64,000 nt of DNA from Dichotomocladium elegans (GCA_025716815.1 JAIXMN010000035.1:62001-126000), one strand, 5' to 3'. Counted from the first letter of the stretch, positions 1 to 12,765 are shown. The notes: generated by a model not told the origin, from the sequence alone. Made by a program: numbers and translations.

Positions 1-65
1 ATAAAGATGCATCGTTTCCAGAGAACGGGCAAAAACGGCCTTTTTGCCTAAAAGTCCCTTCTTCC

Positions 66-1170
66 ATGGCCGCACTCTTCTCACTATTCGCGACCCTCCC
101 TGTACTACTTTCTGGGTTTATCATATACTGCCATCAACGTACCTTTGGCACGCTTGACATCTCAACGTCGTCCGTGGCGTACGATCGTACGCAATACGGT
201 GACGTGCTGGACTGGGATCCACATTCTTTGATTGTTGAAGGAGAGCCTACGATGATATTCAGCGCTGAGTTCCACTATTGGCGTGTTCCTGATCGTGAGC
301 GATGGGTTCATATTCTCAAGCAGTACCAGTCCATGGGCTTTAACTCGATCCGCATCTACTTCCATTGGGGCTACCATTCTCCAGACGAAGGCGTCTACAA
401 CTTTGATGGAAATCGCGACGTCGAATACTTGCTTAGCTTATGCGAGGAGCTAGGACTCTTCGTCCTCGCCGCGCCAGGTCCCTATATCTGCGCAGAGACT
501 CAAGCGGGAGGGTATCCCGGCTGGCTAATTGCGAAGCGTCATCTGCGCATCCGACATAATCAGTTCATGCTGTGGAGGACTTATGACGAAGAATTTGCCC
601 AGTATGAGGTCCAATGGCTCAACCAAATTCTGCCGATCATTGCAAAACACCAGATCACGGAAAACGATGTTACAAAGAAGAAGGGGTGTGTTATTGGAGT
701 TCAGATTGATAATGAATTGTTCGAAAGAATGGCCGCCATTCTACCGATTGGACTTCGAGACCAGATGCGGGTCCTAGCAAAGGCGGCGCGTGATGCAGGG
801 ATCACGGTCCCGCTCTTTTCAAACGACGGCTTTGAGGAGAGTAGCTGGGTTCCTCACCCAGAGCTTGAAAGCCGGGAGGGCTTCTGGGCAAGTTCTTCGT
901 TCGGGCTGGACTGGTATGGATTTGACAAATATGTTGGTAAGTTTCCGCATTCGCATAGGTTTTTTTGGCATGGCATCGGTGCCTAATTTGTGGATTTCAC
1001 ATAGTATTTGCACCCACCAGCAACCCAACAAGTTGGCTGCTAAATACTGGCAATTCCATAAATCAGCGGAATGAATGGAGCACAAAACAGGTATCAAATT
1101 CAATGGATCGTCTGGAGAAGACCGTACGACTGTTCGGTGGTGGAGCAAGACAAGTGAGTAGACTAAAACT

Positions 1171-1229
<59 letters not shown>

Positions 1230-3423
1230 GGGAACATGCTTCTAACAATGTTGACTCGGATGCTAGTCTCCTCTATTCATCCCAGAGCTACAGGGAGGCT
1301 GGTTCAATCATTATCAACTTGAGCACACCTACGATGCGATTAATGATTTCTATGGCCCTTCATACACCAAGACCATCATCGACTCTGCTCTTGCACAGGG
1401 CGTTTCGATGCTTAACCTGTATATGGTTTATGGCGGAACCAATTGGGGCTCACTTGGTGATCCGTACGTGTGATCTAGACTGGGTCTGTGTTAAAATCGA
1501 TGCGTTTCACTGAGCAATGGAAATAGAGATGTATATACATCATATGACTACTCAGCAAGCATTCGTGAGTATGGCTACATGTCGAACCGCGGCCGCAACG
1601 TACGAGAGAGTCTATTATTTGCTCGGTCGTTTGATCCATACTTTACAAGAACAGCGCGGGTTCCGAAGCGAACAATCAAACCAAGTTTGAAACGTACGAT
1701 TAGTACACAACGCAGTTCTGTAGGTGCAGATCAGGACGTGCTTTTCACGTTCTTCAGAAACTTTAATGACAAAGGTGTCGACCTTTTCGATGTCGCGGTC
1801 CAAATGCCTGAAGGGAACTTCACTCTTCAATGTTTTCTCCCCTACAGAGCTAGTTTTACAGCTGTGGGTAACTACGAAGCAGTGAACGGCGTGCGTTTAC
1901 TCCAGTCAACAATTCCTATTCATCTGCGCATGGTGAACAAGGAGTCCAATGAGGAAGTATGGATAATTGAGCCGAACCAATTTGGTGGTCTTGCACTCGA
2001 ACATAAGGAGGTGGACATCACTGGAAACATGCAGGATGATATTCTCCGCCGCGACGGACCAGCGGCAATACTCAAATTTGAAAAGATGGATGGATGGACA
2101 AAATTAAGGACGCCATCGGGTGAACTTACTCTTATTGGTTTGACGAGAGAGAAAGTAAGCACTCTTTATGCTTATTTTCAAGACCCGTATTGGAATGAGG
2201 GTAGAAACCATTCTCCAGCATTTATTGCGTGGGGTGCCGACACAATAGTCTACAACAGCAAGACGAGATCATTGGAGACGAACTACCGAAACTCTGATCT
2301 TGACCTTCATATTGTTTCATTCTCTCGCCCTGCTGATCATCGTCTTGTACCCGTCAATCGCGGCGTCTATCATACATCGAATATTTATGGTGTTGAGTTG
2401 CGACATCAGCAGCTCTCGATACTCCCCGTTAATATCGTCCTTCACGACTGGCAAGAACGCTCAGCCAACTTCGACTCTTTCCCATGGCATCATCTCAGGC
2501 GCCTTTCAGAGGAAGGCAGCTTGACTTTTGATGCGCTTGATTACCACTATCTTAGTGGACATGTGCTATATCGAACGACGTTTGCTATGCCTGCCGGAAG
2601 AGTTGTGCTTACTCTGAACGCACGAAACCGTGCGACTGTCCTAGTAAATGGACAGGTAGTCGGGGGCCACACCACCTATTCAAGGCAGCTTTTCTCAGCT
2701 GGTGCTAAAATCGGGCCTGATCCATGGTTCCTTGGAAGCCGCACATATGATATCACGAGTCACCTGCATGGTGATGGGCCGAACGAGCTTGTTATCCTTG
2801 TGGATAGCTTTGGACTCTGTCGTCAGGCATTCATCATGAATGATGTGCGAAACCCGCGAGGAATCATCAAGGTCAAGTTGAGCGGTCTCACTGAAGAACC
2901 GATATGGGAAATGACAGGTACCGATGTTCGACGCCTTGATAACCCATACAATTCGACCGGTTTCCCCGATGAGCGTGCTGTAGATGGCTGGACAAGTATG
3001 GTCGCAAAAGTACAGCGGGAACAAACAACATACAGCTTCTGGCTGGACAGGTCTCAGGGGGTGAAACACATCCAATTCAAGTTTAACGGGCTCAGCAAAC
3101 CGTTCTCGCCTTCGATGAATGTTCCGTTGCGTTTGCGTCTGGACGGCCCCTTCACGGCATTCGTGTTCCTCAATGATGTTCTAATTGCGCGATACTATGG
3201 AAACGGAGATAGTCCACAGCACGACTTCTACCTACCGGACGGACTAATTCAATACCGCGATAATACTGTGCGCATGCTTGTTTACACATGGGAAGATGGC
3301 GATGCACATGTTCATATTGCCGGTTGGCCAGTAGATCCAGAAACTGGCAATATGATTACCAAGCATGACTCTGCTAACCCGCCCCGCGAATATATGATCT
3401 GGAAGGACCATTTCAAGATGTAG
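66..3423 (+). CDS. GH35 beta-galactosidase, 1037 aa, 4 exons
   Basis: Exons 66-936, 1005-1153, 1267-1463 and 1527-3423 join in frame to 1037 aa, the usual size of fungal GH35 enzymes. The N-terminus carries a hydrophobic stretch (about residues 3-21), a signal peptide or signal anchor, so a secreted or surface enzyme is expected. GH35 hallmarks visible are GPYICAE near residue 140, the acid/base Glu in QIDNE (E217; Asp replaces the more usual first Glu of the ENE motif) and the nucleophile Glu in PELQGGW (E347), which lies just after the exon 2/3 junction. The large last exon carries the beta-rich C-terminal domains. The family hydrolyses terminal beta-galactosides at the cell surface or in the medium. 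Intron 2 (1154-1266) contains a long CT microsatellite. Family is secure; substrate preference is inference. Confidence 0.93.
1172..1228. repeat. (CT)n microsatellite inside intron 2 of the GH35 gene
   Basis: About 27 uninterrupted CT units form an extended pyrimidine tract within a 113-nt intron, ending about 40 nt before the inferred 3' splice site. Confidence 0.95.
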
Positions 3424-4868
3424 TTGCTGTGACAGAACAATTGCGTGAAATAATATACAACTGAATTTTATGCAGCAGGCAGTGTGATTTGTCATCCATT
3501 GGTAATCAGGCAAAATGTATGCCTCGAATCGTACAACCCGGTGACCCTATCTCACCCCTTGTCTACAACAGCGAACGCGTAGTGTAAGGGATACATTGCT
3601 CTCTTTTTTTTAGGATCTGCATAAGCTGTGCCTACCAGATAATCATTCGTCGTGTCATCAGTTGCACGGTACTAGATCGTCTTGTCATTGTATGGTCCGA
3701 ATATCAGGCAGATCCATATAAAATGAAGTAGCAATAGCATATGTTGATTTTTTTTTGCGCCACTCCCAGGATCCAAAGAAACAGAAACTCCATTTTGACG
3801 TGCGCATAGTGGGGCAAACCCGTTCCCCGTGTCCCCGTCCGCCCTCGAAAAAAAAAACTATTCTTGATCAAGTGACTTCGCATTGGTATTTACATATTTT
3901 GACATATCTATGGTAGCGCCCATAGTAATTTTACTTCATTTTTCATTGGGTGGCGACTTGATTTTAAGTGAGGAATGCACACGTCGTTGTACGCTAAATA
4001 AAAAGGATACCTAAACAACTTTTAATCACCCTGCATTTTTTTCAATAGACAGTTTGAACAGATACCAAGTTCCACTTGTTGTACGTGGTTTAACGTTATA
4101 CTTGCCCGATGAGAACATGTCATGTAACGGACCTTCGCTGGCAAACAAGAAAAGCTGATTTGTGCTTTAAAGAAGGCGTGTACATAAGTCTCCTTAATCA
4201 TGCTACACTACGTTTGGAGAAGATGAACGGGAAAGAGAGACAAGTATGAAGCGGGGCAATGGCGGGCCACTAAGACTGTTCACTCTGGACACCCCCTATG
4301 TATGATCGTCAAGATGCTGTAAAAAAAAAAAACTAACTTGACACTCATTTTCCCCGTTCGGGAGGTGATTTTCTTCCTTCGCATACATGCCTTTGCGTCG
4401 GCTATTGCTATGATAAGTAAAGAATGTCAATTGTATCATGGAAACCGCAACGGTCTATTATCCGCACAGAAATGAATGTTCAATAAAACGGCATGATCGG
4501 ATGAACGATTGTCTCGCGGGCTTTCCCCTCCCCTTGGTTTTCTTCCCCTCCTCCCCCTGGTAACTGTATCTTCCTCCTACTTAGCGAGATGTATGGACTC
4601 CTTAAATGCCTTCTGGAAACTAAAAGGCAAATAGCTGAAAAAGACCATAGTTGACGTGTAAACCATCCAGCTGGGTAGAACACACAAGCATGGCTACCAT
4701 GTTACCGCTCCCACCCTACGTACCGTACCTCCTTGCCGTGTGCTGATTGAAGTGCATATGTACCAAAAGAAAGGAAACCCATTGCGTCGCAAGCTTCTCT
4801 CCCTCCCTCTCACTCTTTCTCTCTCCCTCTCTCTCTCTCTTCCTCACATCTTTTATTATTGACCTACG
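3424..4868. other. Intergenic region, no gene recognised
   Basis: This AT-rich spacer separates the GH35 and MFS genes. Only short unsupported ORFs occur. A CT-rich tract at about 4794-4845 lies directly upstream of the MFS start codon and is probably promoter or 5'UTR. Confidence 0.6.
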
Positions 4869-7106
4869 ATGCCCTTCCCATCGTTAGGAGCACGAACTGT
4901 TGTGCCTGCCAGCGGCCCGAATAACCATCACAATGAAAAAGGAGGTTGTGCTCCACCTGTAACCGCGAAGATAAAGATTCCGATATTGCTCCATTTCCGT
5001 TCTTCAGATCAATTCGTCTTTGCAACAGCTGCTGTCGGACTGTTCACCAGCGTAAGCACGACATTTTCTATTTTTTAAAATGCTACGGGCCAAGACCTGG
5101 AACAGCAAGCCCCAAGGCCCACACGTTTAAAAATACTTACACAACTGCACACGCTATATGTATATATAGACTTTTGTCCACTCAATCATTTTCCCACTAG
5201 CCCCGTTCATCATTAATAGGATCAATCATGGCAATGATGCTGCCCTTGAAGATCCGTCTACGACGAAAGCGAGTGATGTCGAAACAGAACGAGACACTGG
5301 CATCCTTGTTGCGATCTACGCTGTTGGTTTATTGGGTACATTTTTGTCTTCTATTTATCTCTATTGTTTCCATTCCTGATAGGGTGGACAACGCGGAGCA
5401 CGCAGCTAAATCACAACACCAAAAAAAATACTTCTTTTTCTGGGGGTGGGCTTACTCTTTAGTTGGCTCCCCTATCTTTGGATGGTTAGGTGATAAGGTT
5501 CGACAGCGGCGCGTACCCATGTTACTAGGGATCACCGCAGCGATTACGGCAAACTTTGTTTTCATGTTTGCTACTGCTTATTGGATGCTACTTGTCGCTC
5601 GGTTTCTGCAGGGCATCTCAAACGCGTGTGTGTGGACCATGTCCCTTTGCCTGATTGCGGACAATTGGCCCGAGAATCAACTCGGTAAAGGGCAGCATGC
5701 TTGATGTTGCTGGAAATTCTCAGACGTGTCCGTTTATCTATCTATCTATCTATATATATAGGCCTGCAAATGGGAAAATTGGTCGGTTTTTATCCACTCG
5801 GAATCATGACAGGTTTGCCTATCGGAGGTGAGTGTTTCTAAAAGTCGAAACCATGGTGCTAGCGACTGTTGCCTAAATCACGTCGTCTTCTTCTCCTTCC
5901 TCTAGCTGGTAATATTGCCGTTACTTCGGGCGCAAAGAGCAGTTTGATTCCTATAACAATCTTTTTCCATCTCCTCTTTAGTACTTTATGGCAAACTGGG
6001 CCACCAGGCGCCTTTTATAGCATCCATGGTCTTATGTGGAATAGATTTTTTTATGCGCATTATAATTATTGAACGATGCCACTCGCCACCCGAATGGTTC
6101 CCTGATCTTGCCGATAAACCGAAAAAGCCGGAGAAAACGCTCCGGCCGCCGCAGCTATCGGTTACTCACATGAGCATGAGCAGTATCTGTGCCGACTCCT
6201 CTCTCGAAGGCGATGACGACAGCAACAGTGACACCAGCAGTGAAACCGACATAGGGGCAGTAGCTGCATCAATGACGACTGGAGCCGCATCGAAGGTTAC
6301 GCTTAAACAGCTTTTGCGGCGGCCGCGTCTTCTTGTGTCGCTCCACATGACACTTGTCGTTGCGGCAGTGATGAGCGCCTTTGAGGTAACCAGGAACACA
6401 CATATACACACATGTGCGGAGGGAGGGGGCCGAAGAACATTGATTTTTTAAGATGCAATGTATTTCTTCTCTATAGTCTACGCTCTCTATGCGGCTGGCG
6501 ACAGAATTTCAGTTTGACGAAACTTCATGTGGACTGATGTTGATCGCCTATATGCTGCCTGCCATTGTGTCCGGCGCTGTCTCCGGTTGGCTCTGCGACC
6601 GATATGGCACCAAGATTGTCGCCCTGGTTGCGTTGGTACTCGTTACGCCGGCCTGTATCTGCATTGGCATCCCCAATAGTTCCACGACTTTTTGGCCATT
6701 CGTCATCATTCTTGCAATAGGTGGGACCACCATGTCCGCCTGCCAGTCACCCGTTTTCCCAGAAATTGCCAGCGTGGTTGCAATTGAGAACGAGAAGCGA
6801 AAGGGGAAGAGCGCAAAGGATGGTCTTGCGATGAGCTATGCGCTCTTTAATGCGGCTTATGGCACAGGTAAAAGAAAGAAAAAAGCAAAGCAACATGAGC
6901 ATTGGGATTTTGACGTTCCCCCTCTAGGTATGTGTGTTGGTCCCATCCTTGCAGGTTTTCTTTATGGCTCTGTAGGCTTCTTTTGGCTATGCTTTGTCCT
7001 TGGCATGCAATTCGTCATCTGTATCCCTTTTGCATACGCCTACACCGGCAAGACCAGCAAAAGCCTGCTCAACAAAGAACCGGCAATGACGGCGTCTCCC
7101 GCATAA
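4869..7106 (+). CDS. MFS transporter (DHA1 / vesicular-amine-transporter-like), 537 aa
   Basis: Exons 4869-5051, 5170-5335, 5463-5684, 5762-5827, 5906-5908 (3 nt), 5982-6385, 6477-6867 and 6928-7106 close in frame to 537 aa. The first exon ends at AVGLFTS; the second starts TFVHSIIFPLAPF, the TM1 pattern. MFS motif A (GSPIFGWLGDKVRQRR) follows TM2, and a second GWLCDRYGTK copy starts the C-terminal half. About twelve hydrophobic segments are present, with a Ser/Asp-rich central loop (roughly residues 250-300). The family moves small organic molecules or cations by proton exchange at the plasma or vacuolar membrane; the substrate is unknown. The 3-nt exon restores the residue count of the GLPIGxVLYGKLG motif; without it the protein is one residue shorter but still in frame. 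Confidence 0.88.
5735..5760. repeat. (TATC)n/(TA)n tract at an intron end
   Basis: A TATC run passing into TATATATA sits immediately before the 3' splice site at 5761 of the MFS gene intron. Confidence 0.9.
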
Positions 7107-7793
7107 ATCATGCCTTTTTCGTATCTCAGACAAGCATATGTAATGTGTAAATCTAACAGCTAGCTTCTTTGTTCTCCCTCCCCCCCCACTTGCCCAAGCT
7201 ATACCATGTGCAAGCAACAATTGACGTGTAATGAAAATTATCATCTTGTAAATGTTGACGCAATCACCATCTGTTTCTGCACACACGTTGCAAATGCCAG
7301 ACTAGACATGTGTTCCAACGAATCATGTCGGGCAGGTTTTGGATTCGAAATGAGAACGAAAGCTTAGAGTAAATAGATTTCAACCTTGATTCATATGTTG
7401 TAGACAGCCCAGGGGTTAATTTCCTCCCAGTTAGAATGGAAAGTGCGAATGGGGAAGAACGGAATCGAGAAGCCCAAGAGAGCCTGGGAGGGGGACAAGA
7501 AAAAGGAAAGAATATCCCCGTTCGATTTGGCCGGCGGGCGGGCGGGCGGGCGGGCGGACAGGCGGGGCGGGCACAAAATCTGAGGGTCGGGAGCGACTGA
7601 CGCACAAAAGACCATGAAAGAATAGCCTTGATCAGCCTCTTCCCCTCACCCTTCAAACTCCCCCCGTAGGTGCGTATCATAGGACGCTAAGAAAGAGAAG
7701 AAGAACGAAATGGATGGATGAATGGATGGATGAATGGATGAGTGGCGCGACATCGGCTGAATCGTTTATTCTTGTTCTATAGCATAAGCAGAG
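7107..7793. other. Intergenic region: GC-rich repeat and 5' region of the uL2 gene
   Basis: The spacer holds a GGGC tetranucleotide run at about 7533-7570 and an ATGG/TGAA-type short tandem repeat at about 7710-7743, directly upstream of the ribosomal protein start. No gene is visible. The promoter of the ribosomal gene must lie here, but no motif could be assigned with confidence. Confidence 0.6.
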
Positions 7794-8712
7794 ATGGGTC
7801 GTGTCATTCGTGCTCAAAGAAAAGGTGCCGGAAGCGTCTTCAAGGCGCACACTGTCGGCCGCAAGGGTGCTGCTCAGTTCCGTGTGTCTGATTACGCTGA
7901 ACGTCACGGCTACATTCGTGGTCTTGTGAAGGAGATCGTCCACGATCCCGGACGTGGCGCTCCCCTCGCCAAGGTAAAAAAAAAAAGATACCATACTCAT
8001 TATCATCGCATGCGCAGAGAGGATGAAGGTTTACTCATTTTATTGCATCTTTTTTTCTGTCCCGCAGGTTGTTTTCCGTGATCCTTACAAGTAAGTAATC
8101 ATGATTACTCCGAGCTCTCACGGCTTTGATTTCTTACAACGGCATTTTAGGTATAAGCTTCGCACCGAGACCTTCATTGCCACCGAAGGCATGTACACTG
8201 GCCAGTTCGTTTACTGCGGTAAGAAGGCCACCTTGAACATTGGCAACGTCCTTCCCCTTGCTTCCATGCCCGAAGGTACCATTATCTGCAACGTCGAGGA
8301 GAAGGCTGGTGATCGTGGAGCTATTGCCCGCACCTCCGGAAACTATGCTACCATCATTGGCCATGGCGAGGACGGTAAGACCCGCATTCGTCTCCCCTCC
8401 GGTGCGAAGAAGATCGTTTCTTCCAGCGCCCGTGCTGCTGTCGGTATCGTCGCTGGTGGTGGTCGTATTGACAAGCCTCTCTTGAAGGCTGGTCGTGCTT
8501 ATCATCAGGCTAAGGCTAAGCGCAACAACTGGCCCCGTACTCGTGGTGTTGCCATGAACCCTGTGGACCATCCTCACGGTGGTGGTAACCATCAGCACAT
8601 TGGTAAGGCCTCTACCATCTCGCGCAGCGCCCCCGCTGGTCAGAAGGTCGGTCTTATTGCTGCCAGACGCACTGGTCTCTTGCGCGGTACCAAGAAGGTC
8701 AAGGATCAATAA
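7794..8712 (+). CDS. RPL2: 60S ribosomal protein L2/L8 (uL2), 254 aa
   Basis: Exons 7794-7973, 8068-8090 and 8151-8712 give 254 aa, exactly the length of fungal uL2. The protein starts [19 protein letters not shown] and carries the conserved [14 protein letters not shown] loop near the peptidyl-transferase centre and a [12 protein letters not shown] tail. uL2 binds 23S/28S-type rRNA and supports subunit joining and peptidyl transfer in the cytosolic large subunit. Exon 2 is only 23 nt and codes for VVFRDPY plus part of a Lys. Codon use is strongly biased to C-ending codons, unlike the neighbours, as expected for high expression. An AATAAA poly(A) signal follows at 8737-8742. Confidence 0.98.
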
Positions 8713-8977
8713 ACATCACCGCTCTATTTGCACGTCAATAAATCTCCTGTCTTTCTGTATCCAATTTTCACAGACCTATAGTACACGTGCGTGAGCTGGG
8801 GGGAAGGAAATGGGCCATTTTTTTATGCTGGGCGTTTGTGCGCTGCCACATAGGGAAACTAAGTCTTTTTTGAAAAACCGAAAGACGGGGGGCCCGGAAA
8901 GGGTAGGCAGCGTGCGGGGTTGCAATGACGTTTAGGCATCCTCATTTCTCGGGCAGTTAGATCCCCCCTCCCCCACA

Positions 8978-9824
8978 ATGCAATCAACAACCATGCAAGC
9001 ACAATCTATTGCCACCAACACGCTTCTCATGCCCAATATACCTCTTTGTTTCTTCGAGAATCCTACTGCCTTAGAGACGCTCCGTGCTAAATTCAATGAA
9101 TTCGGGGCCATTTACGCATTTGTTGCCATGAAGGGCTTTCGACGCTTCATGATTGTTTACGAGGAAACCTTATGCGCCAAGAATGCAAGAGATGCCCTTG
9201 ACACGCAATGGTTGGTGTGGACCGAACAGCCCTCATCGACAACAATGGGGGGTTTGATAGTGAATGAAGTGCGTATTTTAAGCGCCGTCCAGCCCGGATC
9301 AATAACAAAGCATATGAGGATCCGACTCTACTATGGACAGGTAAAATAGGATGGATGGGTGGGGGTTGAGGGTTGGGGAAAGCGTACTCTAACAAACTTC
9401 ACAGCATAATCCAATCAATCCTGATCCGTCGACGTTACGCCTAAAAGTGCCACATAGTGAAAAGAACTTTTTAATCTCGCCGCCAGGAGCCCCGGCTGAA
9501 GACTGGGAACAGGTCAAGGAATCGCCTCCCAACACGGCCGTTCTGGCTTCTGACCTTACTCACGCAGTTGCAGAATTGTCGGATGATGATCTTGACGATC
9601 TAGAAAACTTCACTCTCGACAGCGGACCCGCAAACGCTCCTAAATCACAGCCTCTGCTCAAGATCGTCCCTACCCGGCCAGAAGAACACAATGGACTCGA
9701 TGATCTACCCACCATTACCGTACAAGATTGGGACGGACAAACAAATACATCGTCCCCATCGACGAGTAGCTTCCCGAAGCGGAGGTTAGAACCTACCCCG
9801 CGGCCGCCTATCCAGTCTTCATGA
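8978..9824 (+). CDS. Calcipressin / regulator of calcineurin (RCAN), 260 aa
   Basis: Exons 8978-9340 and 9405-9824 give 260 aa. An N-terminal RRM-like fold (residues about 20-120, ending MRIRLYYGQ) is followed by the family signature FLISPPGAPAEDWE (residues 143-156) and a calcineurin-docking-like PTITVQDWD near residue 223. An acidic segment DDDLDDLENF lies between them. Calcipressins bind calcineurin and inhibit or support the phosphatase depending on phosphorylation of the SP region; here the motif is SPPGAP rather than a repeated SP. A dinucleotide repeat starts at the stop codon. Whether an additional short intron lies around 9210-9290 is uncertain because the frame is open throughout. 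Confidence 0.88.
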
Positions 9825-9857
9825 GAGAGAGAGAGAGAGTGTGTGTGTGTGTGTATG
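9824..9857. repeat. (GA)n(GT)n compound microsatellite in the calcipressin 3'UTR
   Basis: A GA run passes directly into a GT run immediately after the stop codon. Confidence 0.9.
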
Positions 9858-9973
9858 TCGGAGAGCACGTACACAATGCGACTCAAGTGAAACATACAAA
9901 CATTTAGTCCGCGTATATTAAACTGGAACTTTTTATTTCTCTTCAATAACTGTTGTTCTCTTCTGATATCGAC

Positions 9974-10393
9974 ATGATATCCAAGGCAGACTCAGCAACA
10001 CCTGAAAGAGCGGGAAATCGTAGACGGGTCATTTTCAAACGGATGCTAGCTATTCGATGGACAAAGTCGATCTTCTCGGGCCGTCAGCGTCATTCAACTA
10101 GCCTAGACCATGCCCATCAGCATAAGATTTCTAGAGGTAAAACAGGTTGAAAGAGTAAGGAACTTCATTCTTATCTTATTTATTCTGCATTAGGCGATGG
10201 CACGCTCAAAAGCCACGAGCAGGAAGCGGTCTCATCTTTCCTGGCCGAAACAGACTTTTTTGACGAGGCAAATAGCTTTACTGTAACAGAAGATGAAGCA
10301 TTTAAAGTGACACTACCATTCGAGACAGCATCTCTGGACCTTCAGTCTTACTGCGATCGTGTTTTATTCACTGAGTCACTTTTTGAATCCTAA
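9974..10393 (+). CDS. Small uncharacterised protein, 120 aa
   Basis: I do not recognise this gene. Exons 9974-10136 and 10194-10393 splice at canonical GT/AG sites and join in frame (AGA|GGC) to a 120-aa product starting MISKADSATPERAG. The N-terminal half is basic (FKRMLAIRWTKSIFSGRQR); the second half is acidic (FLAETDFFDEANSF). No membrane segment or cysteine motif is seen. It follows the calcipressin stop codon by only about 150 nt on the same strand. It could instead be a fragment of a longer gene extending into 10394-10640, where the reading is unclear. Confidence 0.5.
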
Positions 10394-11115
10394 AAAATTG
10401 TGTTTCCTTTTTTCTCGACTTATTTATTGCCTAATGTATTGTGTCGCTGCAAGTAGCCCCCATGAGCCCTTCCACAGCCCCTCCCCACTCTATCCTGCTC
10501 ACAGCATTGACCCATCGGCGATTTTAGTTTGTACTCTAGTGCGTTCTTTCACAGGAAAACAAAATCTTCAAAGTCGCTCAGCATTGACTTATATCCAACC
10601 TGTTGTGCGGCCAATAACGCGGTCTTCAAGAACCCATTGAGGTTCAATTTGGCTCTCGACAACTGATCGAAACTTTGCAATAGCATCAAGTCGATGTACG
10701 AAAGATGCGTCCTACAGAGGCAACATCGGTATCTTCTAGATTCGGCATTAATTTATAGCAGACTTGACGGCTCTGGCTGCATTGTGTGTGTGTTACATAC
10801 GGACTTGTTCGTATTGGCTGCTCTCAGATGTCGGCTTGATACGCACAGAGAAGGATAAGATCTGCCGCCGTTGTATCTAACTGGAAACCGTGAATCTTCT
10901 GGAGATGATGGCATGCATATTTACGGTGTGCGCAAAGTAAACGATGGGGTGCCTCTGGCTCTCGTCCAATGAATCGCAGTGTATCCAGCACGTGACCTTA
11001 TGAGAATGAGCAAAAGAATCCGTTTCTTTTTTCCGTACCCCCCACCCACCCCCACGCCACTCCCCCAAGTTTTGTCAGCATCGCAACATTTTCTAAGAGA
11101 ATTTTTTCGTTTCCA
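10394..11115. other. Intergenic region upstream of the inositol polyphosphate kinase
   Basis: Only unsupported ORFs occur. A C-rich tract at about 11038-11065 lies just upstream of the kinase start codon. Confidence 0.5.
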
Positions 11116-12477
11116 ATGAGCAAGAGCAATGAAGAACCTAACTTATTACCGCTTCGCGGTCGCGTTGGCGGTCATGTCCCAATGTTCCGTCTGTCGAATG
11201 GCGCCATTTGCAAAGCCATTTCTGAGAAAGAGCAAGAATTTTACGAGGATATTCATCAAAAGCCAGAATTCTGGCCTTTTGTACCTCGTTACCTGGGCGT
11301 CATTAGGATATCGCATCATCTCAGCGGCACGCCGCGTATTGTGCTTGAGAAAGACAAGACAAGTCAGCTTCCATTTACTACCAAGCCGTCGCTGCCACGG
11401 CCGCTGCCTAATGACAGCAACAACAACAACAGTCTCCATCACTATTCCCAGCATCGTGGCAGTCGACCGGCACGCCGGTCGACTGCCTTCCTCCCACAGA
11501 ACCAGCAGCATCAGCAGGAACTGTTCGGATCGGACATGACCACGTTCGCTCATCCTGTCTATCGAAGCGAGCATCCACCCTATCGGACATTGGATCCGCC
11601 CCGAGTTCGGTGGCGGCGAGCAGCCTCTTCTCCTGCAGTGGTCATGCATCATTCCACACCTGACGTCGGTGCGCAGGAGAGCCAAGTCGTCGGGATCGCA
11701 TCAGCAGCGGCCCTGCCAAAGCCGCGTACACGCCCATTAGAGGAAGATCAGCAAGAATTTATTGTGATGGAGGATCTGACGCTTGGGCTTAAGCACCCCT
11801 GCGTGATCGATCTCAAGATGGGAACACGGCAGTATGGCGTCTATGCCTCCCACGCGAAGATGGTGAGCCAAAGCAAAAAATGCCAAGCATCGACAAGCGC
11901 GTCGCTAGGTGTTCGAGTGTGTGGGATGCAGGTAAATTCTACAGAACGGCGCGAGAGGCATATCTCTCTCTCTTTTATAGAATCCTGTACAACTAATGGT
12001 AACTGTGGGGGTGCGGCGATGATGATAAAGGTTTACAAGGCCAAAACAGGTCATTACGAAATGCAGGACAAATATATGGGCCGCTCACTCGATCCTGACG
12101 GCTTTCAAGATACCATTCGTGATTTTTTACACGACGGAGAACGTGTCCTCATCGAGTACATTCCCGACCTCGTTGCCAAACTGTGGCGACTAGAGGGGCT
12201 CATTCAGGCGATGCCTGGATATTTCTTTTTTGGTTCAAGCCTGTTGATGATTTACGATGGCGATAATATAAAAGGCGGGATCGATGTGCGGCTGATTGAC
12301 TTTGCCCATTGCGTGACCGAACGGGAGTTGCTCAATAACTACAAGAAGATGACATATCCACCGGAGCATCCGATCCACCATCCCGATGAAGGCTACATCA
12401 AGGGTCTGCGTACTCTCATCAGTATCTTTCGAGGTTTAGGCTCCTCCTGTAGTAAAAAGAACGCTACGCCGTCCTGA
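11116..12477 (+). CDS. Inositol hexakisphosphate kinase (KCS1/IP6K type), 420 aa
   Basis: Exons 11116-11931 and 12031-12477 give 420 aa; the 99-nt intron has no in-frame stop, so the unspliced frame is also open, but its removal restores the CGMQ-VYKAK junction typical of the family. The inositol polyphosphate kinase signature PCVIDLKMG is at residues 228-236, [11 protein letters not shown] lies near residue 342, and the metal-binding Asp in LIDFAHC is about D362. The N-lobe shows FVPRYLGV. The order with [10 protein letters not shown] and [17 protein letters not shown] matches IP6 kinases, which make inositol pyrophosphates that control phosphate sensing and stress signalling. A low-complexity insert (residues about 95-210, Gln/His/Arg/Pro rich) separates the lobes. 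The protein is much shorter than yeast Kcs1. Confidence 0.9.
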   Translation: MSKSNEEPNLLPLRGRVGGHVPMFRLSNGAICKAISEKEQEFYEDIHQKPEFWPFVPRYLGVIRISHHLSGTPRIVLEKDKTSQLPFTTKPSLPRPLPNDSNNNNSLHHYSQHRGSRPARRSTAFLPQNQQHQQELFGSDMTTFAHPVYRSEHPPYRTLDPPRVRWRRAASSPAVVMHHSTPDVGAQESQVVGIASAAALPKPRTRPLEEDQQEFIVMEDLTLGLKHPCVIDLKMGTRQYGVYASHAKMVSQSKKCQASTSASLGVRVCGMQVNSTERRERHISLSFIESCTTNGNCGGAAMMIKVYKAKTGHYEMQDKYMGRSLDPDGFQDTIRDFLHDGERVLIEYIPDLVAKLWRLEGLIQAMPGYFFFGSSLLMIYDGDNIKGGIDVRLIDFAHCVTERELLNNYKKMTYPPEHPIHHPDEGYIKGLRTLISIFRGLGSSCSKKNATPS

Positions 12478-12578
12478 CAATCTCTTACCCCGATATATAT
12501 ACGTACTTTACATTCGTACTATTTATCTTTGCATCTTTTTCCACTTCATACCATCCATCCCATACACTTTGCATTTCC

Positions 12579-12609
<31 letters not shown>

Positions 12610-12765
12610 CCTCATGTACCCTCTGCGCATCCTGATAAATATACATAACTCTTTAAAAATGCCACGCTATGTCTGAAGTAGGGTCGTCTTGCAGCCCCTG
12701 AGCATACAATGGTTGCTTACATACGATGTTTCCAAAATTCAAGTGGCAAGGTCACAAGGATAAAT
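12478..12765. repeat. Short spacer with a CT microsatellite
   Basis: The 3' flank of the kinase gene includes a CT run at about 12578-12608. No gene is visible. Confidence 0.7.

Noticed and set aside
1063..1248. ORF encoding an Arg-Glu repeat on the minus strand
   Set aside because: It is only the reverse translation of the CT microsatellite in the GH35 intron.
7533..7570. GGGC repeat as a possible CRISPR-like or regulatory array
   Set aside because: It is a simple tetranucleotide microsatellite without spacers.
8134..8709. 191-codon ORF opposite RPL2
   Set aside because: It is an antisense shadow created by the strongly biased codon use of the ribosomal gene.
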